Under the pieces are notes generated by a model that saw only the letters and a program-made list of their open reading frames with translations, was not told the DNA's origin and made no database searches. This document shows positions 52,207 through 59,751 of a stretch of DNA of 59,751 bases, piece after piece; position 1 is the stretch's first letter; each line of letters begins with the position of its first letter. The translations under genes and the position numbers were made by a program. The stretch is from Pseudomonadota bacterium (GTDB lineage: Bacteria > Bdellovibrionota_C > UBA2361 > SZUA-149 > DAOLCO01), in NCBI GenBank assembly GCA_027487795.1, contig JAIYCX010000004.1, forward strand, positions 1 to 59,751, written 5' to 3'.

Positions 52207-52953
52207 ATGTATATAGCTGAAGTAAATAAAGCAGTCGCTAGATTAATTGTATGTGGGATGAGTATTGATAGTGAGCTCAGTAAAAAAGAAAGAGAAAGTT
52301 TAGCAACTACTATTAATTCTTTAAAAGCCGACTACCTACTTTCAGATATTGGTATCGCACTAGAAGAGGATGATGGCGACTTAGATTTATTTCAAGAAGG
52401 TAAAATTATTACTGAAAATAATTTAGCAGCAAGTGAAATTGAAAGTATCTTCAGTTTGATCTGCAATATAATCTCGAGCGATAGATTTATTTCATTTAAC
52501 GAAGCTAATTTTCTTAGCGCGCTTTCTAAAAGATTAAGACTTCCTATAAAAAATGCAAAAGAAATTTTACAAAAAGCTCTATCAACAAGAAATGGAAGAC
52601 TTGAAATTTCAGGTAAACAAATAGATCCAATTCTTCATCCCCACTTAAAAGACCTACTAAGTTTTGAAGGCGCTGAAAATATAATCGGCGAAGTGCCAAA
52701 AGATTCTCTTGAAGAATTATTACAAACTACAAAATCTAATTATAGCGAAGAAGACGTAAAGCAAGCTTTAATAAAACTCGGTCTTACATCCTACGCTAGA
52801 CCAGAAGAAGCTTATGAAGCTTTAAAAGACTTAATTTCCAGTACTAATTTAAGTAAACTAGCTGAGCAGGGCATTGAATACGTAGATGCTGGAGTTAAAA
52901 AAATCAGTGAAGCGACAACAGCTGTAAAAATTATAAATAGTTTCTTAGCTTAG
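52207..52953 (+). CDS. TerB-like helical protein
   Basis: The 248-residue protein has an N-terminal helical domain reminiscent of TerB/DjlA-type folds (RLIVCGMSIDSELSKKERES and SDRFISFNEANFLSALSKRL). A second region near 175-210 follows (YSEEDVKQALIKLGLTSYAR). The C-terminus is a hydrophobic helix. No zinc or catalytic residues are evident. It ends nine bases inside the convergent rnhA gene. The TerB suggestion rests only on the acidic-residue and helix pattern and is weak. Confidence 0.5.
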   Translation: MYIAEVNKAVARLIVCGMSIDSELSKKERESLATTINSLKADYLLSDIGIALEEDDGDLDLFQEGKIITENNLAASEIESIFSLICNIISSDRFISFNEANFLSALSKRLRLPIKNAKEILQKALSTRNGRLEISGKQIDPILHPHLKDLLSFEGAENIIGEVPKDSLEELLQTTKSNYSEEDVKQALIKLGLTSYARPEEAYEALKDLISSTNLSKLAEQGIEYVDAGVKKISEATTAVKIINSFLA

Positions 52954-53748
52954 TCTTTTTAACCAACTCTTAAGCCCTGTAAGGCTTTTTTTAAGATCTG
53001 GATTTTCATTAAGATACTCTTTAATACCTTGTATTTTTTTAAGATCTAAAAAGTATTTATTAGTAGCTTCTATTACTAAATTATCAATGCCGTGTTCTTC
53101 TTTAGGGGAATCACTTGCAGCAGAAACTTTCTTTAAAGAACCTTTAGTCCCAGATCTTAAAACTTTCTCTAATACCCCTGACATCATCTGATCTATCTGC
53201 TTCCGATCAGGTATAGAATCAAGTAGTCTTAATTCATTAATTAAGTCGATACAATCAATAACCACCCATCCATCCTTTACTACGGAAGCTCCCTGCTCTC
53301 TTACCCAACCCACTGCCATATCACATAGTTCATTTTCATAATGCCCAGTATGGCCCCTGACATGTTCAGTTGAAAATTGAATACTATTAGTGACTCCTAA
53401 AAATAGCTTCCAAAGACCTTGATTTTTTACAGGCTCTTTTGATGCTGTCTTCCAACCATTTCTAACCCAGTTAGAAATATACTGCGAAGCGCTCTTTAGG
53501 GCATACTGACTGTCTGACACCCAATGAAGACTCGCATTAGTATAAAAATCTTTTGTGTCAGGCATAGAGGATAATAGATAGAATCCTAAAACACCTGAAA
53601 AAATTTCAGCCTCATTATTAGTCGCCTGACCTAAATCACAAACTACTTGAAGTCGATTATGGGTACCAAAATCAAGAATTGTCGCAGAACCCGACCCCCC
53701 TCTTCCATCAGAGCCACCATCTGAAAATATTGTATAAGACTTATGCAC
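52945..53748 (-). CDS. rnhA: Ribonuclease HI with C-terminal extension
   Basis: RNase H cuts RNA in RNA-DNA hybrids. Residues 1-~150 contain the four acidic positions: Asp in FSDGGSDGRGGSG, Glu in NNEAEIFSGVLG, Asp in HWVSDSQYALKSA and Asp in GHTGHYENELCDMAVG. A C-terminal part (~170-267) is not recognised. It includes a charged region (LEKVLRSGTKGSLKKVSAAS) and a final helical segment, where typical RNase HI ends near 155. The extension could mediate binding to other replication proteins. It overlaps the convergent TerB-like gene by nine bases. Confidence 0.88.
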   Translation of the reverse strand: MHKSYTIFSDGGSDGRGGSGSATILDFGTHNRLQVVCDLGQATNNEAEIFSGVLGFYLLSSMPDTKDFYTNASLHWVSDSQYALKSASQYISNWVRNGWKTASKEPVKNQGLWKLFLGVTNSIQFSTEHVRGHTGHYENELCDMAVGWVREQGASVVKDGWVVIDCIDLINELRLLDSIPDRKQIDQMMSGVLEKVLRSGTKGSLKKVSAASDSPKEEHGIDNLVIEATNKYFLDLKKIQGIKEYLNENPDLKKSLTGLKSWLKRLS

Positions 53749-53775
53749 TTAAAAAACTATATTATTATTTTTAAA

Positions 53776-55257
53776 CTAATTTGTATTTGGAGAAAAAGTG
53801 TAAAGAACTTCCTTGAAGCCAACAATACTTAGATATGATAGCTCATAAAGTGGTGCACTCGCTTCTTTAGCTCTTTTCTTTATGGGAAACGCCACTATTA
53901 TTTTAATTGGCTCCGCTCTTGGACTTATTTGATAAGCAGATAATGTTTTATTATTTAAGTCTGTTACTGAATATCTAGCAGGTGGCTCCAATTCTTCACT
54001 AAGCAGCCTCATAATATCTGCAGTGCTGTTAATTTGAGGAGTACCAAGTGGATTAGTTGGCTTACTAGCCTCTTCTACCTTCTCCGGTATATTTTCCTTT
54101 TCAGATACTACAGGTTTACTTTCAAATAACCTAAGCCTACTTGGACTAAACCACCTGAGTTTTCTTAACTCATCTGTTATTTCAAGAGTTAGTACTAATT
54201 CTTTTTCATTCGATTGTACTTCTAAAACTTTAAACTGTGCAGCTTTAGATAAACCACCAATTTGTATCTGTCTCTCCCACCATAAAAATGAACAACAAAG
54301 AGCTAAGGATATTAAAACAGAAGTCCTCACTCCAAAAGGCGGTGTATAACTTAAATCTACCTTTGGACTTTTAGTCTTTAATAACAAGGAAAGTTCATCC
54401 TTTTCTTCAGGTTCTAGCTTATTGAAAATAGTCCTAACAGTAAAAATATGAAGGTAAAGACCTAAAAACCAACCTAAGACATTAGAAAATATCACTGCTT
54501 TAAAATCTGAAAGTGGGTCTCCTATTAAAGTAGATAAAAGTTCAGGTAGAACTTTAGCTAACCAAATAGACAATACTAAGCTAACTGATAATGATAAGTT
54601 ACGACTTGTAAATTCAATACTTCTAGAAAAACCAAGCTTCCACCAAGACATCCCTGAAAACATTCTTTTTGGCGGAATAACTTCAGAGCCTTCATCGAAG
54701 AAATCTATTACTTCATCTTCCTTATCTTGCTTAGTTAACTCCTTAGCGAAACGTTCATAAGCAACAAAGTATGGTGCCCAGACAAAGAAAACTAATAAAA
54801 AAAGTAATGGTACCGGAGAAGCTTCAAACAATGAAAGAGAAGCTTGAGTAAAGAAAACAAGTAAAAAATAACTAATTAATACTTTAGGTAAAGTTGCTAA
54901 AGTTGGAATGAGTAATTTAAAGGTATTTAGAACTCTTAAAGATATATTATTTTTGTTATCTATTTCGCTCTTATCATCTAAAACCACTTCTAATTCTTTT
55001 TTAAAACTTAGTCTCTTTTGAGACATAAACTCAGCAACAATTGTACTAATCAAAAGGGCATCTACAAAAATAACCAAGCTATCTAGTAGAAAAATATTCC
55101 TAGGAGATAATACTTGGTAAAACTTAACTTTTTCACAAAATAAAAAAACTAAAAGACCTAATATCGCCAAAGGTACAAAAACCAGAGTTGACACAATTCT
55201 CTCTCTTAGTTCAGTTCTATCTTTAATATAATCAGTTTTAGGGGTGTTGGTTGTCAA
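53776..55257 (-). CDS. Polytopic membrane protein of unknown function
   Basis: I do not recognise the family. The 493-residue protein has about seven predicted helices in the first ~315 residues (for example ~20-45, 50-75, 110-135, 140-165, 215-235 and 250-275). A soluble domain at ~330-493 includes a Pro/Glu-rich linker (SEKENIPEKVEEASKPTNPL). Its position upstream of rnhA with a 27-base gap suggests cotranscription. No transporter or enzyme motif is apparent. Base composition is like the core genes. Confidence 0.7.
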   Translation of the reverse strand: MTTNTPKTDYIKDRTELRERIVSTLVFVPLAILGLLVFLFCEKVKFYQVLSPRNIFLLDSLVIFVDALLISTIVAEFMSQKRLSFKKELEVVLDDKSEIDNKNNISLRVLNTFKLLIPTLATLPKVLISYFLLVFFTQASLSLFEASPVPLLFLLVFFVWAPYFVAYERFAKELTKQDKEDEVIDFFDEGSEVIPPKRMFSGMSWWKLGFSRSIEFTSRNLSLSVSLVLSIWLAKVLPELLSTLIGDPLSDFKAVIFSNVLGWFLGLYLHIFTVRTIFNKLEPEEKDELSLLLKTKSPKVDLSYTPPFGVRTSVLISLALCCSFLWWERQIQIGGLSKAAQFKVLEVQSNEKELVLTLEITDELRKLRWFSPSRLRLFESKPVVSEKENIPEKVEEASKPTNPLGTPQINSTADIMRLLSEELEPPARYSVTDLNNKTLSAYQISPRAEPIKIIVAFPIKKRAKEASAPLYELSYLSIVGFKEVLYTFSPNTN

Positions 55258-55439
55258 GATTGCTTAAAATGCTGTCTAATAAAATAATTATGATATCCTA
55301 CTATATCTAACAGAAACAATAAATATTCAATTAATTCGATTTCTTAAAGCTAATTTTAGCAGTAATTATTGTGAAGCTTTATAGCTCGTGAGATAGTCCT
55401 CTAATAAGTATCTGTTCAATGAAAGGCATAATACATTAG

Positions 55440-57401
55440 ATGGAAATAGTTAGCGAAGTAAACCACGAGAACAAAGAGAGTCCTAAAAGCGAGACTCCTA
55501 TTCTTGATTCAATCAATAGTCCAAAAGACTTAATAAAATTTTCTACTACTGAACTTGAAAAACTTTGCTCAGAACTTCGCCATGATCTGATCACTAGAGT
55601 AAATAAAGTAGGTGGACATTTTGCTTCTAGTTTGGGAGTGACTGAATTAACTGTAGCCCTTCATTATTCTTTTAAAACTCCAGAAGATAAAATTGTCTGG
55701 GATGTTGGACATCAAGCATACGTTCATAAAATACTTACTGGAAGAAGAGAACAGATGACTAAGGTCAGAACGTTTGGTGGAATTTCAGGTTTTCCAAAAA
55801 GAGACGAAAGTGTTTATGATAGTTTTGGAGTAGCGCACGCCGGTACTAGTATCTCAGCAGCACTTGGAATGCTAGAAGCTAATAAACATACCGGAGCAAA
55901 TCATCACTCAGTAGCAGTGATCGGTGATGGAGCGATGACCGCAGGTATGGCTTTTGAAGCGCTTAACCACGCGGGGCATCTTCATAAAAATCTAATAGTA
56001 ATTTTAAATGACAACGAAATGTCTATCGCTCCAAATGTTGGGGCATTAAGTCTTGCATTTTCACAGGCAATAACAGGTAAATTTTCCACTGTTGCAAGAA
56101 AACACTTCAAATCACTTGCGGAAAAAGGCCTTATTCCAAAGCCTTTTTACAGATTCATTGATAAAGCAGAAGAAGCCACACAGGGTTTTTTATCCACACC
56201 TGCAATGCTTTTTGGTTCATTTGGTTTTCGCTACCTAGGGCCAGTAGATGGACATAATATCAGCCAACTTATAGACACCTTTGAAAGAGCGAAGGAACAA
56301 GATGGTCCAGTTCTTATTCATGTTCTAACAACTAAAGGCAAAGGATACGCTCCTGCTGAAATAGATCCAGTCAAGTATCATGCTATTACTGCAAATCAAT
56401 TATCAGATGAAGAATCTGCAATAGATGAATCTGGAACAATAAAAAAAGTCCCCGCTGGTATTTCCTATACAAAAGTATTTGGCACAAGCCTTGTTGAAAT
56501 TTGTAAATCTAATCCAAAAGTAGTTGGGATCACAGCTGCTATGCCAGATGGTACTGGACTATCACAACTGGCAGAACAACTACCTGGTCAATTCTATGAT
56601 GTAGGTATAGCAGAGCAACATGCAGTAACTTTTGCTGCAGGTCTTGCATGTGAAGGAATAAGACCGGTATGTGCGATATATTCAACATTTCTTCAACGCG
56701 CTTATGATCAAGTATTACATGATGTTTGTATCCAAAATCTTCCTGTAATTTTTGTGCTAGATAGAGCGGGATTAGTTGGCTCTGATGGTCCAACGCATCA
56801 CGGTGTTTTTGACTTATCCTACCTAAGATCATTACCAAATATGACAGTAATGTGCCCTTCTGACGAGAGCGAACTTAGAAATATGCTTTATACGGCAATA
56901 GATCATACATCTGGCCCAATTGCTATTAGATATCCAAGAGGTAACATTGCTAGTGGCGTAATAAACTTTAGTAAGCCATTTGAAAAAATAAAAATTGGTA
57001 GCAGTCAGTTAGTTGAAGGTGAAACAAGTGGAACAGTTTGCATACTTTCACTTGGTCACACTAAGACATTAGCAATTAAAGTTAGAGATAAATTAGAAAA
57101 AGAAGGTATTAAAACTAGCATCTATGACCCAAGATTTGTAAAACCTCTTGATTCTAAATTATTAGAACATGCTGCAAAGAACTTTCAGCTTTTAGTTACT
57201 ACCGAAGATCATGTTTTAATGGGGGGCTTTGGTAGCGCCGTAGCAGAGCAACTAGCTGATACTAATAGCTTACCGCAAAAAGGACTACTTAGAATAGGCA
57301 TTCCAGATAAATTTATTGAACACGGAACGCAACAAGAGTTATATAATGAGATAGGTCTTAGTGTAGAGGGTATTTATAATTCTATAAAAAATAAACTATA
57401 A
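55440..57401 (+). CDS. dxs: 1-deoxy-D-xylulose-5-phosphate synthase
   Basis: Dxs condenses pyruvate and glyceraldehyde-3-phosphate, the first step of the MEP isoprenoid pathway and a source for thiamine and pyridoxal. The 653 residues start with a ~25-residue acidic extension. Typical motifs are VGGHFASSLGVTELTVALHY, the thiamine-diphosphate motif GDGAMTAG (~162-169) ending in NDNEMSI, DRAGLVGSDGPTHHG and EDHVLMGGFGSAV. All catalytic residues look intact. Its TAA overlaps the next ATG by one base (TAATG), coupling it to the aminotransferase. Confidence 0.96.
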   Translation: MEIVSEVNHENKESPKSETPILDSINSPKDLIKFSTTELEKLCSELRHDLITRVNKVGGHFASSLGVTELTVALHYSFKTPEDKIVWDVGHQAYVHKILTGRREQMTKVRTFGGISGFPKRDESVYDSFGVAHAGTSISAALGMLEANKHTGANHHSVAVIGDGAMTAGMAFEALNHAGHLHKNLIVILNDNEMSIAPNVGALSLAFSQAITGKFSTVARKHFKSLAEKGLIPKPFYRFIDKAEEATQGFLSTPAMLFGSFGFRYLGPVDGHNISQLIDTFERAKEQDGPVLIHVLTTKGKGYAPAEIDPVKYHAITANQLSDEESAIDESGTIKKVPAGISYTKVFGTSLVEICKSNPKVVGITAAMPDGTGLSQLAEQLPGQFYDVGIAEQHAVTFAAGLACEGIRPVCAIYSTFLQRAYDQVLHDVCIQNLPVIFVLDRAGLVGSDGPTHHGVFDLSYLRSLPNMTVMCPSDESELRNMLYTAIDHTSGPIAIRYPRGNIASGVINFSKPFEKIKIGSSQLVEGETSGTVCILSLGHTKTLAIKVRDKLEKEGIKTSIYDPRFVKPLDSKLLEHAAKNFQLLVTTEDHVLMGGFGSAVAEQLADTNSLPQKGLLRIGIPDKFIEHGTQQELYNEIGLSVEGIYNSIKNKL

Positions 57402-58681
57402 TGAATAACTCAAATCAAAAAGAACTTATCGCTAGAGGCGAACATGCCATACTAGGAACTTACAAAAGATACGATATAGTATTCTCCCACGGTAAAGGTT
57501 CATATGTTTATGACACTACAGGGAAAAAATATCTCGACTGTGGTACTGGGATTGCAGTACTAGCATTTGGTCACGGTAACGAAGAACTAGCTTCAGCAAT
57601 ATATGAACAAGCAAAAAAACTAACTACCGTTTCAAACTTATTTTACACAGAGCCGCAAATTAAACTATGTGAGAAAATTGTTTCAGAAATGAAACAAAAC
57701 AATTCAGAAGAAGATGGAAGAGTGTTTCTTTCAAATAGCGGAGCCGAAGCTAATGAATGCATAATGAAACTAGCCAGAGCTTACGGACAAAAGAGCGGTA
57801 GATTTGAAATAATTACTACTATAAATTCTTTTCATGGAAGAACTTTCGCTGCGATATCAGCAAGTGGACAAGACAAATTAAAAGTAGGTTTTGAACCTCT
57901 ACTTCCTGGTTTTAAGCATGTTCCTTTTAATGACCTTGAGGCAATGAAAAATGCTATTACAGATAAAACTGTAGCAATTATGATTGAAGGTATCCAAGGA
58001 GAAGGTGGTATTATTCCAGCAACTAAGGAGTATCTACTCGGCCTTCAAGAATTAGCTAAATCTAAAGACATACTAATAATGATTGATGCTATTCAGTGCG
58101 GATTCTACAGAACAGGTAGATTCCAAAGTTATGAAAGAATTCTAGAGTCAAAAATAGATGAAGAATGTGCTTTTATTCCCGATGCTGTGTCTATGGCAAA
58201 AGGAATTGGGGCAGGATTTCCAATTGGAGCAAGTTGGATAAATGGGCGACTTTCTGGAGTGCTAAAACCTGGAAGTCATGGAACTACTTTTGGAGGAAAT
58301 GCTTTATCTTCAGCAGCTTCCCTAACTGCATTTAACTTAATTGAAAAATACTCAATTAAAAATAATGTCAGAACAGTTGGTAGTTATCTAACTAAAAAAC
58401 TAGAAGAATTAAAACGAGACAATAGCTCTAAAATCAAAGAAATCAGAGGGCTAGGATTAATGCTTGGAATTGAATTTATTCCAAAAGTTGTTAGAGATGA
58501 AAAATACAAAGACCTGCCCTACGCTAGTTATGTAACAAAAAAGTGTCTAGACATTGGACTATTAGTAATCCCTGCTGCTCCTAATACTATTAGAATATTG
58601 CCGCAACTCGGATTTTCTAAAGAAGAAGCTGATGAAGCAATCTCTCTACTAAAATCAGTTTTAGACGATCTAGACAGTTAA
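57401..58681 (+). CDS. argD: Class III aminotransferase, acetylornithine type
   Basis: The 426-residue PLP enzyme has SNSGAEANECIMKLAR, TINSFHGRTFAAISASGQ, IEGIQGEGGIIPAT, DAIQCGFYRTGRF and the Lys-bearing SMAKGIGAGFPIGA, with GTTFGGNAL near the C-terminal part. This set fits acetylornithine/succinylornithine transaminases. The DAIQCG (usually DEVQ) variant is a small deviation. The substrate cannot be fixed from sequence. Other arg genes are not here. Translationally coupled to dxs. Confidence 0.88.
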   Translation: MNNSNQKELIARGEHAILGTYKRYDIVFSHGKGSYVYDTTGKKYLDCGTGIAVLAFGHGNEELASAIYEQAKKLTTVSNLFYTEPQIKLCEKIVSEMKQNNSEEDGRVFLSNSGAEANECIMKLARAYGQKSGRFEIITTINSFHGRTFAAISASGQDKLKVGFEPLLPGFKHVPFNDLEAMKNAITDKTVAIMIEGIQGEGGIIPATKEYLLGLQELAKSKDILIMIDAIQCGFYRTGRFQSYERILESKIDEECAFIPDAVSMAKGIGAGFPIGASWINGRLSGVLKPGSHGTTFGGNALSSAASLTAFNLIEKYSIKNNVRTVGSYLTKKLEELKRDNSSKIKEIRGLGLMLGIEFIPKVVRDEKYKDLPYASYVTKKCLDIGLLVIPAAPNTIRILPQLGFSKEEADEAISLLKSVLDDLDS

Positions 58682-58702
58682 ATTTAGACAGTAAAAATTT
58701 GG

Positions 58703-59596
58703 ATGAATAAAGAAGAATTAGTTTCAAGAATCAAACTAGTATTGTCTAAAGCCAATCTCTCAGATGAATTAATTGAAACAAATACTCAGTTACTACTCGA
58801 TGGCCTTGGGTCTAAGCCCATAAAGTTAAAGACATCAAATCATTTCGTACAGCAAAATAAAATCACTGACGAACTACTTCATAATAATACCTGGGATCAA
58901 ATTTATAATAAACTAGACTTCATAGCTGACGAAAACCAAAATGATTCTACTTTTTATAGTATTGATCAAAGTAGTTTATTTATGGCCTCGCCGTTATTTC
59001 AGATAAGTAACAAAACCAACATAAGTATCCTAGATACCTGCGCCTCTCCAGGAGGTAAATCAATACTCGCTTGCTCCATACTTGATTACGCTAAAATAGT
59101 TTCAAATGAAAAATCACATAAAAGATTACAAGCACTAAGAGAAAATTTTAATCGTGTTCAGCTACAAAATTCAAGAATAACTAATTATGACATTAGAGAT
59201 TTAACAAGAAACATAGATGAAAAATTTGATCTAGTAATAGTTGATGGCCCCTGCTCTGGCCAAGCATTACTAGGAAAGGGCTTTGATAACTTTAGTTCTT
59301 ATAGCTCAATGAAGATTAGAATTTCTGCAGAAATTCAAAAGAAAATATTAATTGCTAGCTTAAATTTTCTAAAAGATAATTCATATTTACTTTACTCAAC
59401 TTGCACCTATTCAGTCGAAGAAAATGAAAATATTATAAAATGGCTTTTAAAAAAGTTCTCATACTTAAAGCCACAAGAGTTGCCCTTCCTCTCTGCACAT
59501 AGATCAAATGCAGAAATAAATTTCCCCTGCTACAAACTGTTTCCAAGCGATGGTTTAGGTGCAGGAGGGTTTACCTGTCTACTTAAAAAAAGGTAA
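58703..59596 (+). CDS. RsmB-like rRNA cytosine-C5 methyltransferase
   Basis: A 297-residue NOL1/NOP2/Sun-family protein. Motif I is LDTCASPGGKSILACSIL, motif IV has VDGPCSGQALLGKG with the proton-handling Cys (usually DAPCSG), and motif VI is LLYSTCTYSVEENENII, carrying the catalytic Cys. The PCxxGxxR-like region is present only in part. No full NusB-like domain precedes the fold, unlike RsmB (~430 residues); ~95 residues of unknown function come first. The target is probably 16S rRNA. It follows the aminotransferase by 21 bases. Confidence 0.85.
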   Translation: MNKEELVSRIKLVLSKANLSDELIETNTQLLLDGLGSKPIKLKTSNHFVQQNKITDELLHNNTWDQIYNKLDFIADENQNDSTFYSIDQSSLFMASPLFQISNKTNISILDTCASPGGKSILACSILDYAKIVSNEKSHKRLQALRENFNRVQLQNSRITNYDIRDLTRNIDEKFDLVIVDGPCSGQALLGKGFDNFSSYSSMKIRISAEIQKKILIASLNFLKDNSYLLYSTCTYSVEENENIIKWLLKKFSYLKPQELPFLSAHRSNAEINFPCYKLFPSDGLGAGGFTCLLKKR

Positions 59597-59718
59597 GCGT
59601 TCACTATTTTCCGCACTCTGCGTTTTCTAAGCGTCTAAAAATGCTCATGTACCATATGTACACTCCGCTTTTTAGCCACTTAGAAAGCCTTAATTGCGGA
59701 ACAATTCTGAACGCTTAC
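59593..59718. repeat. Long structured hairpin at the window end
   Basis: GTAAGCGTTCA pairs with TGAACGCTTAC, then TTCCGCA with TGCGGAA, then TTTCTAAGCGTCTAAAAA with TTTTTAGCCACTTAGAAA, and TGTACCATATGTACA closes the tip. One long interrupted hairpin of 126 bases begins four bases before the stop of the RsmB-like gene. It may be a terminator or another mobile repeat. Confidence 0.75.
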
Positions 59719-59751
59719 ATATCGAGTGAACGGCGACAAATAAGATTAGTA

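Overview
The window comes from an A+T-rich (about one third G+C by eye) diderm bacterium with the standard genetic code. TAA, TAG and TGA all act as stops, and TTG starts are common. Diderm life is suggested by lipoproteins with lipoboxes, a murein transglycosylase, an L,D-transpeptidase-like protein, and Tad-pilus-type and SspB-like genes. PurS plus PurQ (not the large fused PurL), a fused pyruvate dehydrogenase E1 and an SspB-like protein would fit a deltaproteobacterial or Bdellovibrionota-like lineage or a candidate phylum. I cannot place it more closely.

Positions 1-13,730 are an accessory region full of repeats. I recognise two families with many copies. HP1 is a ~155-bp element that folds into a three-way junction, with base pairs that covary between copies (seven copies in the window, one truncated and one split by an insertion). 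MITE2 is an A+T-rich ~115-bp palindromic element (six copies, one collapsed to a scar). Between them lie a Fic protein, a glmS gene with a clear glmS ribozyme in its leader, several small unknown genes, frameshifted genes and fragments of neighbouring genes. From 8,448 to 13,263 the region looks like an integron cassette array without an integrase: 69-bp attI-like sequences end in GTTATAC, short single-gene cassettes follow, and attC sites have complementary GTATAAC/GTTATAC-type boxes and, in two of the three, an unpaired G at the same place in the left arm. Two such arrays share the same right flank, HP1 followed by the 3' end of an adjoining small gene, so the whole insertion locus appears to have been copied.

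Positions 13,752-24,319 hold a small gene with two divergent sigma-70-like factors, an ArnT-type glycosyltransferase, a DUF4124 protein, tRNA-Pro and tRNA-Phe, holA, lpdA and a pyruvate dehydrogenase E1 alpha-beta fusion. A ~360-bp direct repeat at 1-365 and 25,032-25,395 brackets this 25-kb stretch.

Positions 25,500-32,000 contain VapBC, D-Tyr-tRNA deacylase, RarD, a double Lrp/AsnC regulator, a class II amidotransferase, a DUF4160/DUF2442 pair, HigBA and a CPBP protease. Positions 33,100-36,100 carry three Tad/Cpa-like genes. Positions 36,275-48,960 are mostly core genes: SspB-like, VanZ-like, holB, an AlgI/AlgJ-like acetylation pair, a purine operon (purE, purK, purB, purS, purQ), ispF, a lytic transglycosylase and an L,D-transpeptidase-like lipoprotein. 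Positions 49,045-50,888 are a small foreign-looking island. The right end has panE, a TerB-like protein, RNase HI, an unknown membrane protein, dxs, an argD-type aminotransferase and an RsmB-like methyltransferase.

The main points for follow-up are the integron-like arrays with duplicated attI-like sites, the covarying HP1 element, the glmS ribozyme in a diderm-looking genome, and a PurQ whose catalytic cysteine is glycine.
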